Below are positions 11,881 to 21,557 of a stretch of DNA of 64,000 nt, in pieces (position 1 is the first letter of the stretch; every line of letters starts with the position of its first letter). Made by a program: the position numbers and the translations under genes. The stretch comes from Actinostola sp. cb2023 (lineage: Eukaryota; Cnidaria; Anthozoa; Actiniaria; Actinostolidae). The DNA lies in the NCBI GenBank assembly GCA_033675265.1, contig JAUJYZ010001399.1, positions 289,897 through 353,896 of the forward strand, in the 5' to 3' direction. The notes below the pieces were generated by a model, which had not been told where the DNA came from, did no database searches, and saw only the letters and a list, made by a program, of their open reading frames with translations.

Positions 11881-11934
11881 GTGTAGTAGTGGGAAAATGA
11901 GGCATCCACAACCAAAAATAAAAGAACAACAGAC

Positions 11935-12065
11935 AATCTAACCTGAGTTTCAGGCTCAAAGGGGAGAGAGAGGTGGAGGGGAAAGGAAAGGGAAGGGAAG
12001 GGGGAAATGGAAAAGGAGAGCCTGACACCAATGCTATACAGAACCTGTTCCGCCCCTTATGACCT
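11935..12065 (-). repeat. Polypyrimidine module, copy A
   Basis: Read on the minus strand: GGGCGGAA, a spacer, TGTCAGGC, about 70 bp of nearly pure pyrimidine, then GCCTGAAACTCAGGTTA. The same arrangement occurs at about 61258-61372 (minus) and 61883-61985 (plus). In the copy beside the gag at 60.5-62.4 kb it would make a strong 3' splice site (pyrimidine tract, then CTCAG). Function here is unknown. Confidence 0.6.
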
Positions 12066-12300
12066 TCGTGAAGTTCCCCCACAATATTAGCCAATCACAA
12101 TTTCTTTCGGTTTGAAAATTGACGTGTCACAACTGTCAAAACTTGATGAATACAAGATATGTACATCACGTATCCCTACTCTGTACTGGATTTGAAAGAT
12201 TCAATTTCGATCGAAACAAAAATACAGATTCAGCAGGTTGAGCGTCTAACGGCGACGTTTGTCGCGATCGTTGTGACAGTTTGAATGTTACGTTGTCAAG

Positions 12301-12365
12301 TTCCCTGCTGACAGTCTCCTTTTCTCCCCGGGAGAAAAGGAGAAAAGGAGACTGTCAGCAGGGAA
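12301..12365. mobile_element. 65-bp foldback MITE with 9-bp target duplication
   Basis: The arms TTCCCTGCTGACAGTCTCC and complement form a perfect hairpin around CCCGGG. The 9-bp direct repeat GTTGTCAAG flanks it at 12292-12300 and 12366-12374. A 9-bp duplication is typical of Mutator-like elements; that class is inference. Confidence 0.75.
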
Positions 12366-12507
12366 GTTGTCAAGTGAAATGCCAGGTTTCTAGGTATCGG
12401 GGACGATGTTTGTCTCAGAAAAAAACGTTGAAGGCGAAAAGTTATTTGTTTCAAATGTGGAGACTAAATAGCAAAGGAAGATCGTATCTGGAAGGCTGTC
12501 GTTAAAA

Positions 12508-12608
12508 CGCGGGCTGCGGACTGCGGGCTGCGGACTGCGGGCTGCGGACTGTGGGCTGCGGACTGCGGGCTGCGGGCTGCGGACTGCGGACTGCGGGCTG
12601 CGGACTGT
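12508..12608. repeat. Heptad minisatellite (CTGCGGR)n, left
   Basis: Alternating CTGCGGG and CTGCGGA heptads. The inverted counterpart is at 27478-27576. One or two units occur at 59367-59380, where the right arm of the giant palindrome ends. Confidence 0.9.
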
Positions 12609-12676
12609 AGAATTGGTAGAACTGAAAGGAAATAATAAATAAATAAATGGAAAATTAAAAGTTCATTCAAATTAAA

Positions 12677-13787
12677 CCGGCACCGGGTATGATAGCTCTT
12701 AAATTCAGCAAGAGAATATGAAATTCAGTCATTACCTGACAAAGTAAATCACTCATCACTGCACAGACCCTGAAATTTTATATACGCCGTAGCACATAGA
12801 CATAAGCGGGTTCCCGTCGAGCGGTTACTGATCTTCGAAGCATCCTGGATGTATTCGAATTTCGACAGCAAATGAAATCAGACTAACTAAAACAGCCAAA
12901 TAATAACGGAGAGCTTGGACGACCGGACTGAATGAAATCCCTACTTCTGAATGGACTTTACGATGAGCCTGCAGCGTGAAAAAGTATACTGAAGATAGTC
13001 ACGTAAATAACAGTGAAAATGGCGTATGTATCAATCATATCAAGCCGGTTGCGGCGGAGTATTAAATTAGTATAAACGCATATGTATGAAGACGATTTCT
13101 AAAGGAGTGATTTTTAAACGTGGTGACTAGAGGTAACTAGACGAAACTTGGCACAATGATAGAAAACGTTAGGGCAATTATACTTAACTTCATTTTAAGG
13201 GTTAGAGTGATCACGTGACCACGTGATGTCATTAGTTATTGATACAAAATTCGTTTTATTCTCCGCTCACGAGTTTTATTTACAAATACAAGCTGATGTA
13301 TCTATCTTACTTCAATTACCGAGTTGTACGAATCCCTGCATAGAGATTGGGATTTTCTTTAACACTTAAGGATATATTTGCTAAAACAGGTCACGTGACC
13401 TGAACTTTTAAACAATTTTCCTTATTATTTCTTTTACCAACATAACAGTACAAGATCTCTATGCAGCATGTTATTCAGCTCTATTAGAAGCATTGATATT
13501 GATATTAATTTTTTTGCCACATACAAAACTCGAAAGCGGATCCACGAATTAGTGTTTTTCTGGATTATGACGTCATAGATCACGTGACCACCACAAAAAG
13601 CAAACCAAAATTTTAAGGATGTCAAAACTAACAAAATATATAAATATGACTTGAAAATGTATTTCCAGAGTCAAGCAATTCTTCATTCTGTCCTCAAGGT
13701 CAAACAAGGTCAAACCCAGGCCTTAACTACCTTGAGTACTAATGACTGAATTTCATCAGTAGCTGTCATACCCGGTGCCGGTTTGTG
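12677..13787. mobile_element. TIR element X, copy 1 (AACCGGCACCGGGTATGA ends)
   Basis: The ends AAACCGGCACCGGGTATGA...CTCTTAAATTCAGC and the reverse (GAATTTCATCAG...TCATACCCGGTGCCGGTTT) bracket 1.1 kb. A 570-bp copy with the same ends lies at 26834-27402 on the other side of the DIRS element. No coding frame is recognised and the class is unknown. Confidence 0.65.
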
Positions 13788-14122
13788 CATGTTGTTTGAC
13801 CTTTTGGTCATCACAACAGTATGTTTCCATTAGCTAGATAGTTGAACGATGTTTAAAGTGGATATTGACAGTAATGTTAATATGAGTCTAAATTAGTAAT
13901 GGGACAAATATTTGGGACAGGATGTCTTGCTATAATAGTGAGTTATGGATGGGATAGGCTCGAACAGGATAGGAGTGGCATATACCTAGATAACATTGAC
14001 ATTCCTACACTCACACATAAGCATATAAGTAGAGCCATCTTAATAGAATAGAATCATAGCATTCTTTGGCAGCATTTACATTGTAAGCAATAACGAGCAT
14101 TAGCAATCGGCAATTTTTTATC

Positions 14123-15220
14123 ATGGCTTCAAAAGAAATTTCAGCAGTTGAGGGAAAGAGGACCAAAAGATGTCCAGGATGCAAGATCCCTCTCGAGGAA
14201 CACCACTGGGGTATTCCCTCCACCTTTTGTGACGGTGAGGAAAAGAGCTCACCGAAGAAAGCATTAAAAAAGGAGCAAACGGAGTCGGAAGGAGATACGC
14301 TCAAGGAGATGAGGCAATGCCTCAGGGCCTTAGAGATAGAGGAGCAAGAGTTGGAAAAGCAGGAATTGGAGGGGAAAATACAACAGAAGCGTGCCTCGAT
14401 AGACGAACGGCGAAAAGCAAGTCAAACACTCCAAGGGGCGGCGTCATCAACTTCACCATTAGATGAATTATTGAGCAATGAAAACAAGGGTTTAAGGACA
14501 CAGCATCTCTGGCTTCGACAACCAGAATACCACGAAGAAGCAGGAGCAGGAACATCAGCAATAACAGCATCAGAAATGTTTCTGAAGCCAGCAAAAGCGG
14601 CAAACGGTGAGATGAAAGCATATATAATACCAGACTTTGTGGACTCACTTATTCCTCAAGAACACGAGGAAACATTAAGTAGTCAGGGCACTGCCAGAAT
14701 TTCAGTAACTTACGGGCCAAAAAAGCCCAAACTAGAAAGTATAACCTTACAACAGTGGGTAGTGGGTAACACTAGAATTTTTTACACTTTGTTGGCAGAA
14801 GGGAAACTACGCTCTATGACAGATATTCAACATTATTTAGCTTATACCGTAAAAATAATGGAGCTGGCCAACAAATATGAATGGAAATCTGTTGTTCTCT
14901 ATGATAATGAGTTCCGACGAATGCAAGCCACGTATCATTATCCCGGGAGTTTTGACTCCAATCACCTACACACTGTAATGTTAACCCCACAACGCGTAAA
15001 TACTAATAGCCCGACTAAAGGACCTTCTAACCAGGCGCGCTCAAACTTTGCTAACACTAATGTAGAGGGAAAAATAATGTGCCGAAATTTTAACAGCCCT
15101 CGGGGTTGCACTTTCCGAGACTGTAACTATGTACACGAATGTAACCGTAAGGTCAATGGCAAAGCCTGTGGGTTAGCACATGCTGGGCACGCTCATAATT
15201 CACCCAATATACAATCGTGA
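14123..15220 (+). CDS. DIRS-like retroelement ORF1 (gag-like)
   Basis: 365 aa. The N-terminus has a possible zinc cluster (CPGCKIPLEEHHWGIPSTFC). Residues about 55-115 form a charged coiled coil rich in E, K and L. The middle (LQQWVVGNTRIFYTLLAEG, then YEWKSVVLYDNEFRRMQA) resembles gag-type proteins of DIRS and related tyrosine-recombinase elements. The C-terminus (from about residue 320) has cysteine/histidine clusters, MCRNFNSPRGC and CNYVHEC, fitting nucleic-acid-binding knuckles. The role is inferred: RNA packaging. It ends at a UGA (15218-15220) followed in the same frame by the polymerase region, so gag and pol may form one readthrough product. Confidence 0.75.
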   Translation: MASKEISAVEGKRTKRCPGCKIPLEEHHWGIPSTFCDGEEKSSPKKALKKEQTESEGDTLKEMRQCLRALEIEEQELEKQELEGKIQQKRASIDERRKASQTLQGAASSTSPLDELLSNENKGLRTQHLWLRQPEYHEEAGAGTSAITASEMFLKPAKAANGEMKAYIIPDFVDSLIPQEHEETLSSQGTARISVTYGPKKPKLESITLQQWVVGNTRIFYTLLAEGKLRSMTDIQHYLAYTVKIMELANKYEWKSVVLYDNEFRRMQATYHYPGSFDSNHLHTVMLTPQRVNTNSPTKGPSNQARSNFANTNVEGKIMCRNFNSPRGCTFRDCNYVHECNRKVNGKACGLAHAGHAHNSPNIQS

Positions 15221-15223
15221 CTA
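15218..15223 (+). promoter_or_regulatory. UGA-CUA stop between gag and pol: candidate readthrough site
   Basis: The gag frame ends TCG-TGA-CTA. The same frame then runs open into the reverse transcriptase (residues right after the stop include NNYPLNRELWLKELEHDE, which fits the region before the RT). UGA followed by CUA is a known high-readthrough context in animal and viral genes. The alternative is a simple nonsense mutation. Confidence 0.5.
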
Positions 15224-15871
15224 ATCTTTCATAACAACTACCCTTTAAATCGTGAACTTTGGCTAAAAGAACTCGAACATGACGAAGACAAGGCATTTCT
15301 TATTGACGGCATTAATAATGGCTTTCAGTTAGCGCAAATAGGCACATGCTTTTCTGAGGTTAACATGGATAATTATCGATCGGCAACTAACCCAGATAAT
15401 CGGCAAAAAGTAGAACAAACCATTCGTGATGAAATAGTTCAGGGGAACTACGTAATCACAAAAAGCAAACCACAGGTAGTTAGCGCGTTAGGAGCTATTC
15501 CGAAACCGGATTCTACTGAGGTACGACTCATACATGATTGCTCACGTCCGCATGGACAAGCGGTGAACGATCACATAGCAAATGAGTCATTTCAATTTCA
15601 GAAACTGGATGATGCAATAAAACTTTTACAACCCAATTACTACATGGCAAAAATAGATTTGAGGCATGCATACCGCTCTGTTCCAATTCATCCAGATAAT
15701 TATAAGGCAACGGGTTGTAAATGGCGGTTTTCTGGCGATAACTTTGACACATTCTTCTTCGATACACGGCTGCCATTCGGAGCAAAAAGCAGTCCTGTTA
15801 TCTTTCACCGACTTACTCAATCGGTGCGGCGTATGATGGCACGGAGAGGTTTCACGAAGGTTATAGTCTAT
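15221..15871 (+). pseudogene. DIRS-like reverse transcriptase, 5' part
   Basis: In frame with ORF1. Seen motifs: ALGAIPKPDSTEVRLIHDCS, YYMAKIDLRHAYRSVPIHPD (catalytic motif A, first Asp) and RLPFGAKSSPVIFHRL. The domain is cut after VIVYL by the insertion at 15875, just before the catalytic DD that lies at 17184. DIRS-type RT makes element cDNA; here it is broken by two later insertions. The first internal ATG is at 15365, but homology extends upstream to the gag stop. Confidence 0.85.
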
Positions 15872-15874
15872 TTA

Positions 15875-17180
15875 GGGGCGGACCATTTGATTTTTGATGG
15901 GGGGTGGGGCGATTTAAAGTGTGGTCGATATTTTTTTTTCACCTTTTCATGTTGCACGATATTTTTTCACTGCCTTAGGCCCTTGCACGATGTTTTTTTA
16001 AACCAAATGTATTTTTGTTTGCCAATATCTATTCAGTTGCCAAATTGATAATATTGAAAATTGTATAATAAATTACCTTTGTTATTTTATTTTATTATTT
16101 GTACAGTCTGTTGTTCTACTTACATCATGATTTATTTAAATTTACATGCCATCAATCAATGAATGGTGAAATTTCCACTGAAACAGAAAAATCCTAGGGA
16201 GTATAAGCTATTATAATATAAACTATGTGTACCTCCCAAGAACGCGCGATTTGATTGGTTGTTGAGCGTGCATTGCTATGTTATAGAAGTACGGAGCAGC
16301 GAAAACAAAGCAGAAAACCTGTTTTAAAACTAGTTTTATATTATAAAGCGAATAGAAGCTGACTCTCCTTGATTCTATACAAAAATAATGCACTTCTGAG
16401 GTCTTGAAAGCTGCTGAATGCACTCGCGTTCCGCTCGTGCATCCACTACCAGCAGTTTCAAGACCTCAGCGTGCATTAATTTTGTATAGAAGCACGGAGA
16501 GTCATTTTCTTTTAGTTAAATATATAATTATTAAGTATTCAATGCTCGCGTTGCAATACTTTTCAGAGGCGTAGCATGCTTTTTTTCTAATGTACGCACA
16601 GAGAAACGAGTGCCGAAGCCGCGCACTTCTAGGGGGGTAAGGGGGCATACTCCCCCTGGAAATTTTGAAATCTAGAGCCTTGGAAATACCATTTCTTCGT
16701 TTTCTAGCGGATTTTCTTGCTACACAAATATATATAGTAAAATGCTGATCACTCAGATTTTTTTGTAGTTTATTTTGTTTGAGAGACTGTTCACTGGGGC
16801 TGCTTCTAACTACAATAATATTATACATATACACACTCCCTGAAGTGCCATTTCCCAGATTTCATAATTTCACTAGTCAGCTCTTACGATTTTGTCTTAG
16901 ATTTCTTTTATTTATTTATTTATTTATATTTTAATGATTTTAAATTGTACGCACGTGTGTATACGTGCATAATGCACGCTACGCCCCTTGGGCTACAATG
17001 CTAGGTTTTGAATTTGAAATTCAAATTTAAAAAAAGCTGAAGTTGGTGTCACAATAATGCACGATATTTTTTTTGATGCATTTGTTCTTGCACGATATTT
17101 TTTTAAAGGTGGAAGTGCTTGCTCGATATTTATTTTGGGATTTAACCCCCACCCCCATCAACGATCAAATGGTCCGCCCC
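15875..17180. mobile_element. Harbinger-like non-autonomous element inserted in the DIRS RT
   Basis: 1306 bp with inverted ends GGGGCGGACCATTTGAT and its complement, extended by imperfect G-rich sequence. It is flanked by TTA at 15872-15874 and 17181-17183. A 3-bp TWA duplication with G-rich ends is typical of PIF/Harbinger. Removing the element plus one TTA restores the RT frame exactly between the tyrosine-leucine and the catalytic aspartates. Subterminal repeats of TGCACGATATTTTTT occur near both ends in the same orientation. No transposase frame. Confidence 0.85.
16361..16503. repeat. Hairpin nested in the Harbinger-like element
   Basis: Arms of about 54 bp (GACTCTCC...TTCTATACAAAA...GAGGTCTTGAAAGCTGCTG, and complement) enclose a loop with its own dyad, ATGCACTCGCG/CGCTCGTGCAT. 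It may be a MITE within a MITE; no duplication is visible. Confidence 0.7.
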
Positions 17181-17340
17181 TTAGATGATTTCCTCGTTAT
17201 CGGCACTAATAAAGAAGAATGTCAATTAGCCTTCGACACATTGCTCACGCTATTGCAGGATTTAGGCTTTGGGATAAGCGACCGGAAGTTGGTTGCCCCG
17301 ACCCAGCGCTTGACCTTTTTAGGGGTAGAACTAAATACAG
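17181..17340 (+). pseudogene. DIRS-like reverse transcriptase, middle part
   Basis: Reads LDDFLVIGTNKEECQLAFDT and then a LTFLGVELNT segment, typical of the RT palm after the catalytic DD. It is bounded on the left by the Harbinger-like element and on the right by the BEL/Pao insertion at 17341. Confidence 0.85.
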
Positions 17341-17767
17341 TGTGACTGTTAGCATAACCGTCGCTCGTGACCTTAGTAGTTGATCATTAATTGAATATCA
17401 TATAGTATCATGTAACACGCCACGCTTAGTTCAAGCGTGATTGACTTATACAAGGACTGATCGTTGGATCTTTAATGGCTAGACAAGGTAAACTACTCAG
17501 ATTATATGATTTAGATGTATTTATTGATTATACCTCAGAAGATAAGTTATAATGATTGTTTTCTACGTTTGATTGTATGTATATTAGATATCTTGAATCC
17601 ATTTGTAATAGTATATTTTCATAGTTAGTAAGACATTGTTTGTATATTTACATCATAGTTTTACGGTATGATGGTTCGGTTCCTATGGACGAATAAAGTG
17701 AATTGACTTGAATACCCGTGATAACTTCTAGCCATGTCTACCCGGTGCGTCGGCACCAGTAGCCACA
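17341..17767 (+). repeat. BEL/Pao 5' LTR
   Basis: 427 bp, starting TGTGACTG and ending GTAGCCACA. It contains an AATAAAG polyadenylation-like signal near 17691. Appears identical to the 3' LTR. Confidence 0.95.
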
Positions 17768-17857
17768 GTAAAACTTGTCAAGTAAGACTTGTCCGCTAAG
17801 AGAACTCGATCGTGGTTAGATTGACCCGAACTCAAGTAGAAATTCGTTCAAAGAGAT

Positions 17858-19807
17858 ATGGCATCGTCGGATTCCATAAACAAGAAATTGTCGCGTAGTT
17901 ACAGTGACACAGAGCTCGGAGGAGCTCGCGAATTTGATATCAACACGATTCCCGACTTCCAAAGTGAACGAGGAATTCTCAGCAGTCGAAGGACACGAAC
18001 ATTGACCGAGAAAGGTCAACAATTCGTTGAGTCGTTAAAAGAGAGTAATCTAAAACAAGCCATTAAGAAATTGGAACATCGAGTGAACGACCTCGAGCTA
18101 GTATGGTTAGATCACGACTCAGAAGCGTTGAGAAGCGATCGTCACGAACTAGAAAAATGCCGCAAGATATTAGAGATTGCAAAGAATGATTTCATGAAGG
18201 TAGCTTCAATTACAGAGTCTCAACAACGTTTAATGCAAAATTGTACAGAACAAAACCAACAGGCGCTCGACCTTAGAAAGAAGATCGGCGATCGGATTTT
18301 CGAGTTAGAAAGAGATGAAATGCGTTCTCGTCGAACTGATAAAAGTATGACGTCCTCGAGAGCAACCGATAAAAACATCCAAAGAATGAAGGCGTTGCTT
18401 GCTAGAAAGGAAGTTGATCTTAAATACGCTCGTTTGCAAGCGGAATTCGAATTAGAGTTTCAACGGAAAAAGTTCGAGTTCGAAGATCTAAAGAGAATGA
18501 GGAACTATGAAATAGCTAAAGCCGAGGCAGAAATGCTGGAAGAAAGAGAAGATAAATATTCCTTATGTTTAGAAGAAGAACTAGAACTCGAGACTCAAAG
18601 TCAGGAGGATCGTGTGCGTAATTATGTATCATCGCTACCACATGCTGATTTGCCGATTACCGGAAGTCAACATAACAACGTCAATCTTGACAAAGACCAT
18701 GAACGTGACATCGGAAACGCGCAGACCGCCAATCAAGAACCGCATACAGGAAACCCAAGTGATAATCATTATAATCCTAATCATGTGCAAGTAAACAACG
18801 TAAACACGTGCGCCACAGGAAACCCAAGGGACAACGTATTAAACACAGGAAACCCAAGGGACAACGTATTAAACACAGGAAACCCAAGGGACAACGCACT
18901 GAACACAGGAAACCCAGCATCACAAGTTTATCAGCACTTCGTGCCTTCGGTGTCTTATGCAACCAGTCCTTTAGCCCAACGGGCAGCGTCTACATCAAAT
19001 GGCCCTGTACAAGAACACCGTACCTCTATCTCACCATTGCCAGCCCAATTCAGTCAACCCGTTGCCGAAGCGTCGATGCTCCAGACATCGCCAAACAGTC
19101 GAGTCCCAATAGCACAAGCATACATCGAAACACCCCAGACGGGAAGCCCTGGACAACCTATGGTATTCTCAACGCCTTACCAGACGTCAAGTGCCCCCTA
19201 CTTTCATCAGTACTCCATGCTACCTTACCAGTCATCAGCTCAGGATATCGCAGTGGCAATCGCAGAAGGCATGGAAGCAGCAAGATTGCCAACTCCTACA
19301 CTTAATGTTTTCACTGGTAACCCACTAGAATGGCCAACTTGGAAGGCTGCCTTTGAAACTGTGATCGAAAAGAGAGCAACAAACGCCAGAGAGAAGATAT
19401 TGTACCTCCAACAGTATCTCGCCGGAGAACCCAAGAAGATTGTCGAAGGTTATCAGTTCGTGCAGACAGCAGAAGCCTTCCAAGAAGCGAAACGGTCGCT
19501 AGAGAAACGTTTTGGCCACCCCTCCGTCGTCGCTGAAGCATTCAGAAGTAAACTTGAGAATTGGCAACGAGTCGCTCCCAAAGACAGCAGAGCGCTTAGA
19601 GAATTTGCTGACTTTCTTCAAACCTGCTCATTAGCTATGCAGTCCGTAGAGGATTTAGAGACACTGAATACACAACACGGAAACAAGCAGCTGTTGAAGA
19701 TTCTTCCCAACTGGATGCACCCGAGATGGGGAGTTAAGGTTAGAGACTACCAACTAGTACATGGAGATACCAAATATCCCCGTTCAAACAGTTTGTCAAA
19801 TTTGTGA
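17858..19807 (+). CDS. BEL/Pao gag, N-terminal and DUF1759 regions
   Basis: 649 aa. Residues about 35-260 are charged coiled coil. Residues about 318-355 hold a 10-aa tandem repeat around TGNPRDNVLN (30-bp DNA repeat, 18816-18935). From about residue 477 comes the DUF1759 gag core of BEL elements (FTGNPLEWPTWKAAFETVIE). The frame breaks near 19774 in a run of four C, after which the family-like sequence continues one frame over. The product would form the retrotransposon particle. Confidence 0.9.
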   Translation: MASSDSINKKLSRSYSDTELGGAREFDINTIPDFQSERGILSSRRTRTLTEKGQQFVESLKESNLKQAIKKLEHRVNDLELVWLDHDSEALRSDRHELEKCRKILEIAKNDFMKVASITESQQRLMQNCTEQNQQALDLRKKIGDRIFELERDEMRSRRTDKSMTSSRATDKNIQRMKALLARKEVDLKYARLQAEFELEFQRKKFEFEDLKRMRNYEIAKAEAEMLEEREDKYSLCLEEELELETQSQEDRVRNYVSSLPHADLPITGSQHNNVNLDKDHERDIGNAQTANQEPHTGNPSDNHYNPNHVQVNNVNTCATGNPRDNVLNTGNPRDNVLNTGNPRDNALNTGNPASQVYQHFVPSVSYATSPLAQRAASTSNGPVQEHRTSISPLPAQFSQPVAEASMLQTSPNSRVPIAQAYIETPQTGSPGQPMVFSTPYQTSSAPYFHQYSMLPYQSSAQDIAVAIAEGMEAARLPTPTLNVFTGNPLEWPTWKAAFETVIEKRATNAREKILYLQQYLAGEPKKIVEGYQFVQTAEAFQEAKRSLEKRFGHPSVVAEAFRSKLENWQRVAPKDSRALREFADFLQTCSLAMQSVEDLETLNTQHGNKQLLKILPNWMHPRWGVKVRDYQLVHGDTKYPRSNSLSNL

Positions 19808-20307
19808 CAGACACAGCTGAAGTCCAGTGTCTACCAGTGTTGGCTGGGTTGGACTCGGTCAAGCCGGCAAAAGAGAGTAGTAGCTACAGAAACACAGCCA
19901 GAGGAAGAAGTAGCATGCCACACAGAAGTACAGAAGGCGCGTCCTTCTCGACAGAGGCTGCTGAACGCAATTCATCTAACAAAGACACAGTTAACAAGTG
20001 CTTATGGTGCAAGTCTTCTCACAATCTTAACGTATGCAGAGAGTTCTCAAAGAAACCTACCAAAGAAAAGGTCAAGTTCATTATAAGAAAGGGACTATGT
20101 CTTCGTTGTCTTCAACACGGTCATATGTCTAAAGAAAACAAGTGCATCAAGTTACCCTCATGCGATAGATGTAGTAGCCAGAATCACCCTACGTGCCTAC
20201 ACGAGGACAAGCCACAACAAGGACCAGCCAAAGAGTCTGCAGAATCCAACTGTACGAGTGTGTTTGTAAAGTTGAAGACCAACAGTTCGGCCGAGACCAT
20301 AGTCTGA
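19804..20307 (+). CDS. BEL/Pao gag zinc-knuckle segment
   Basis: This frame continues the gag C-terminus. Cysteine/histidine clusters typical of BEL follow: CLWCKSSHNLNVC, LCLRCLQHGHMSKENKC and CDRCSSQNHPTC. It is not a separate gene: it is the same polyprotein displaced by an indel near 19774, and it shifts frame again at about 20290-20310 before the protease. Confidence 0.8.
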   Translation: MTDTAEVQCLPVLAGLDSVKPAKESSSYRNTARGRSSMPHRSTEGASFSTEAAERNSSNKDTVNKCLWCKSSHNLNVCREFSKKPTKEKVKFIIRKGLCLRCLQHGHMSKENKCIKLPSCDRCSSQNHPTCLHEDKPQQGPAKESAESNCTSVFVKLKTNSSAETIV

Positions 20308-21557
20308 TTGTTCCCGTGTGGATCTCAAGTACTGAAAATCCTGTCGTGGAAAAGCTAACGTATGCCCTGATAGACTCTCAGTCAAACGCCACATTCATCA
20401 GCGAAGGCATGAGAGCAGCGTTAGGAGTTGAAGGCGTCGACAGTCATCTCCGTCTCTCAACAATGCACAAGGAAAACGAGATGATAAATTGTAAGAAAAT
20501 CAAGGGACTTGAGGTGAAGGACTTCAAGCGACAAGTAACAATCCCTTTACCAAGTACCTTCACGAGACCAAATATTCCCTGCAAACCGTCACAGATTCCA
20601 AAGCCAGAGGTCGCAAGACACTGGGACCACTTAGCGTGCATAGCTGAAGAGTTGATGCCCTACAGAAAGGATGTAGAAGTGGGTCTGCTGATAGGTACTA
20701 ACTGTGTACGTGCTGTTAAACCTAGAGAGGTGATACCAGGAAAGGATGATGATCCGTACGGCATTCGAACTGAGCTCGGTTGGGGCATCGTTGGAAGAGT
20801 GTGCAAGCAAGTGATGGATGGTACTGACACCACTGACAGGTGGTCGAATAACACTTCTGTGGATAAAGCTTCAACAGAATTCTCTGTCGAATCTCAAGCA
20901 AGAGAAGTCATAAGCCCCGCTCAGGTGAGAGAAATGTTCGAGAGAGACTTCCATGAGAGAGTGGAGCCGAAGAGTTTACAGTCGCTTTCAGTAGACGATA
21001 AGAAGTTCCTAAAAAAGCTTGAAGATGGAATCCACAAGAGAGAAGATGGCCACTACGAAATGCCATTACCACTTCGTTGTGTAGATGCAGTGCTTCCAAA
21101 CAACCGATCTCAATCCCTGAGACGCTTAGCTCAACTGAAGGTTCGACTGAGAAGAGAACCCAAGTTCCGTAAAGACTACACGGACTTCATGGAGAAGACT
21201 CTAAAGAACTGTGCTGAAAAGGTTACACAAGAAAGTTATCACGAAGGTCGCATCAACTATGTCGCCCATCATGGTGTCTACCATCCTCAAAAGCCCGATA
21301 AGATTAGGGTAGTCTTTGACTGTAGTGCCCACTATGAAGGTACCTCATTAAACAAGAATCTACTTCAAGGACCAGACCTCACCAACAATCTGCTAGGTGT
21401 CCTCTGCAGATTTAGAAAGGAACCTGTTGCCATAGCTTGTGATGTAGAAGGTATATGTTTCACCAGTTCTTTGTTGATGAAGCTGATAGAAATCTACTCC
21501 GATTCTTCTGGTGGGAGGATGGGAACATTGACGGTGAACCCACAGAATACCGCATGA
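20193..21557 (+). CDS. BEL/Pao protease and N-terminal reverse transcriptase
   Basis: The useful frame starts near 20300. An aspartic protease-like segment (YALIDSQSNATFISEGM, BEL A17/DUF1758 type) has the Asp in DSQS where families usually read D(S/T)G or D(S/T)A. It is followed by a typical GYGIxxELGWGIVGR-like stretch and RT fingers (GVYHPQKPDKIRVVFDCSA, NLLQGPDLTNNLLGVLCRFR). The frame is lost at about 21452, where an extra AT in a TATAT run shifts it. Confidence 0.85.
   Translation: MPTRGQATTRTSQRVCRIQLYECVCKVEDQQFGRDHSLIVPVWISSTENPVVEKLTYALIDSQSNATFISEGMRAALGVEGVDSHLRLSTMHKENEMINCKKIKGLEVKDFKRQVTIPLPSTFTRPNIPCKPSQIPKPEVARHWDHLACIAEELMPYRKDVEVGLLIGTNCVRAVKPREVIPGKDDDPYGIRTELGWGIVGRVCKQVMDGTDTTDRWSNNTSVDKASTEFSVESQAREVISPAQVREMFERDFHERVEPKSLQSLSVDDKKFLKKLEDGIHKREDGHYEMPLPLRCVDAVLPNNRSQSLRRLAQLKVRLRREPKFRKDYTDFMEKTLKNCAEKVTQESYHEGRINYVAHHGVYHPQKPDKIRVVFDCSAHYEGTSLNKNLLQGPDLTNNLLGVLCRFRKEPVAIACDVEGICFTSSLLMKLIEIYSDSSGGRMGTLTVNPQNTA

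Larger units (their letters stand above)
12488..13826. repeat. Left arm of the inverted repeat flanking the DIRS element
   Basis: This stretch is repeated in inverse orientation at 26787-27590: the heptad array, TTCATTCAAATTAAACCGGC, a segment with GCATCCTGGATGTATTCG, and an outer piece with GTTTGACCTTTTGGTCATC. The left arm holds about 620 bp (13116-13735) missing from the right arm, while the right arm has a 60-bp MITE missing from the left. Confidence 0.85.

Noticed and set aside
16361..16503. Fourth member of the shared-loop hairpin group
   Set aside because: Its loop (CTCGCGTTCCGCTCGTGC) does not match the GAGGCGAAGCCGAG pattern well enough, so it was kept separate.
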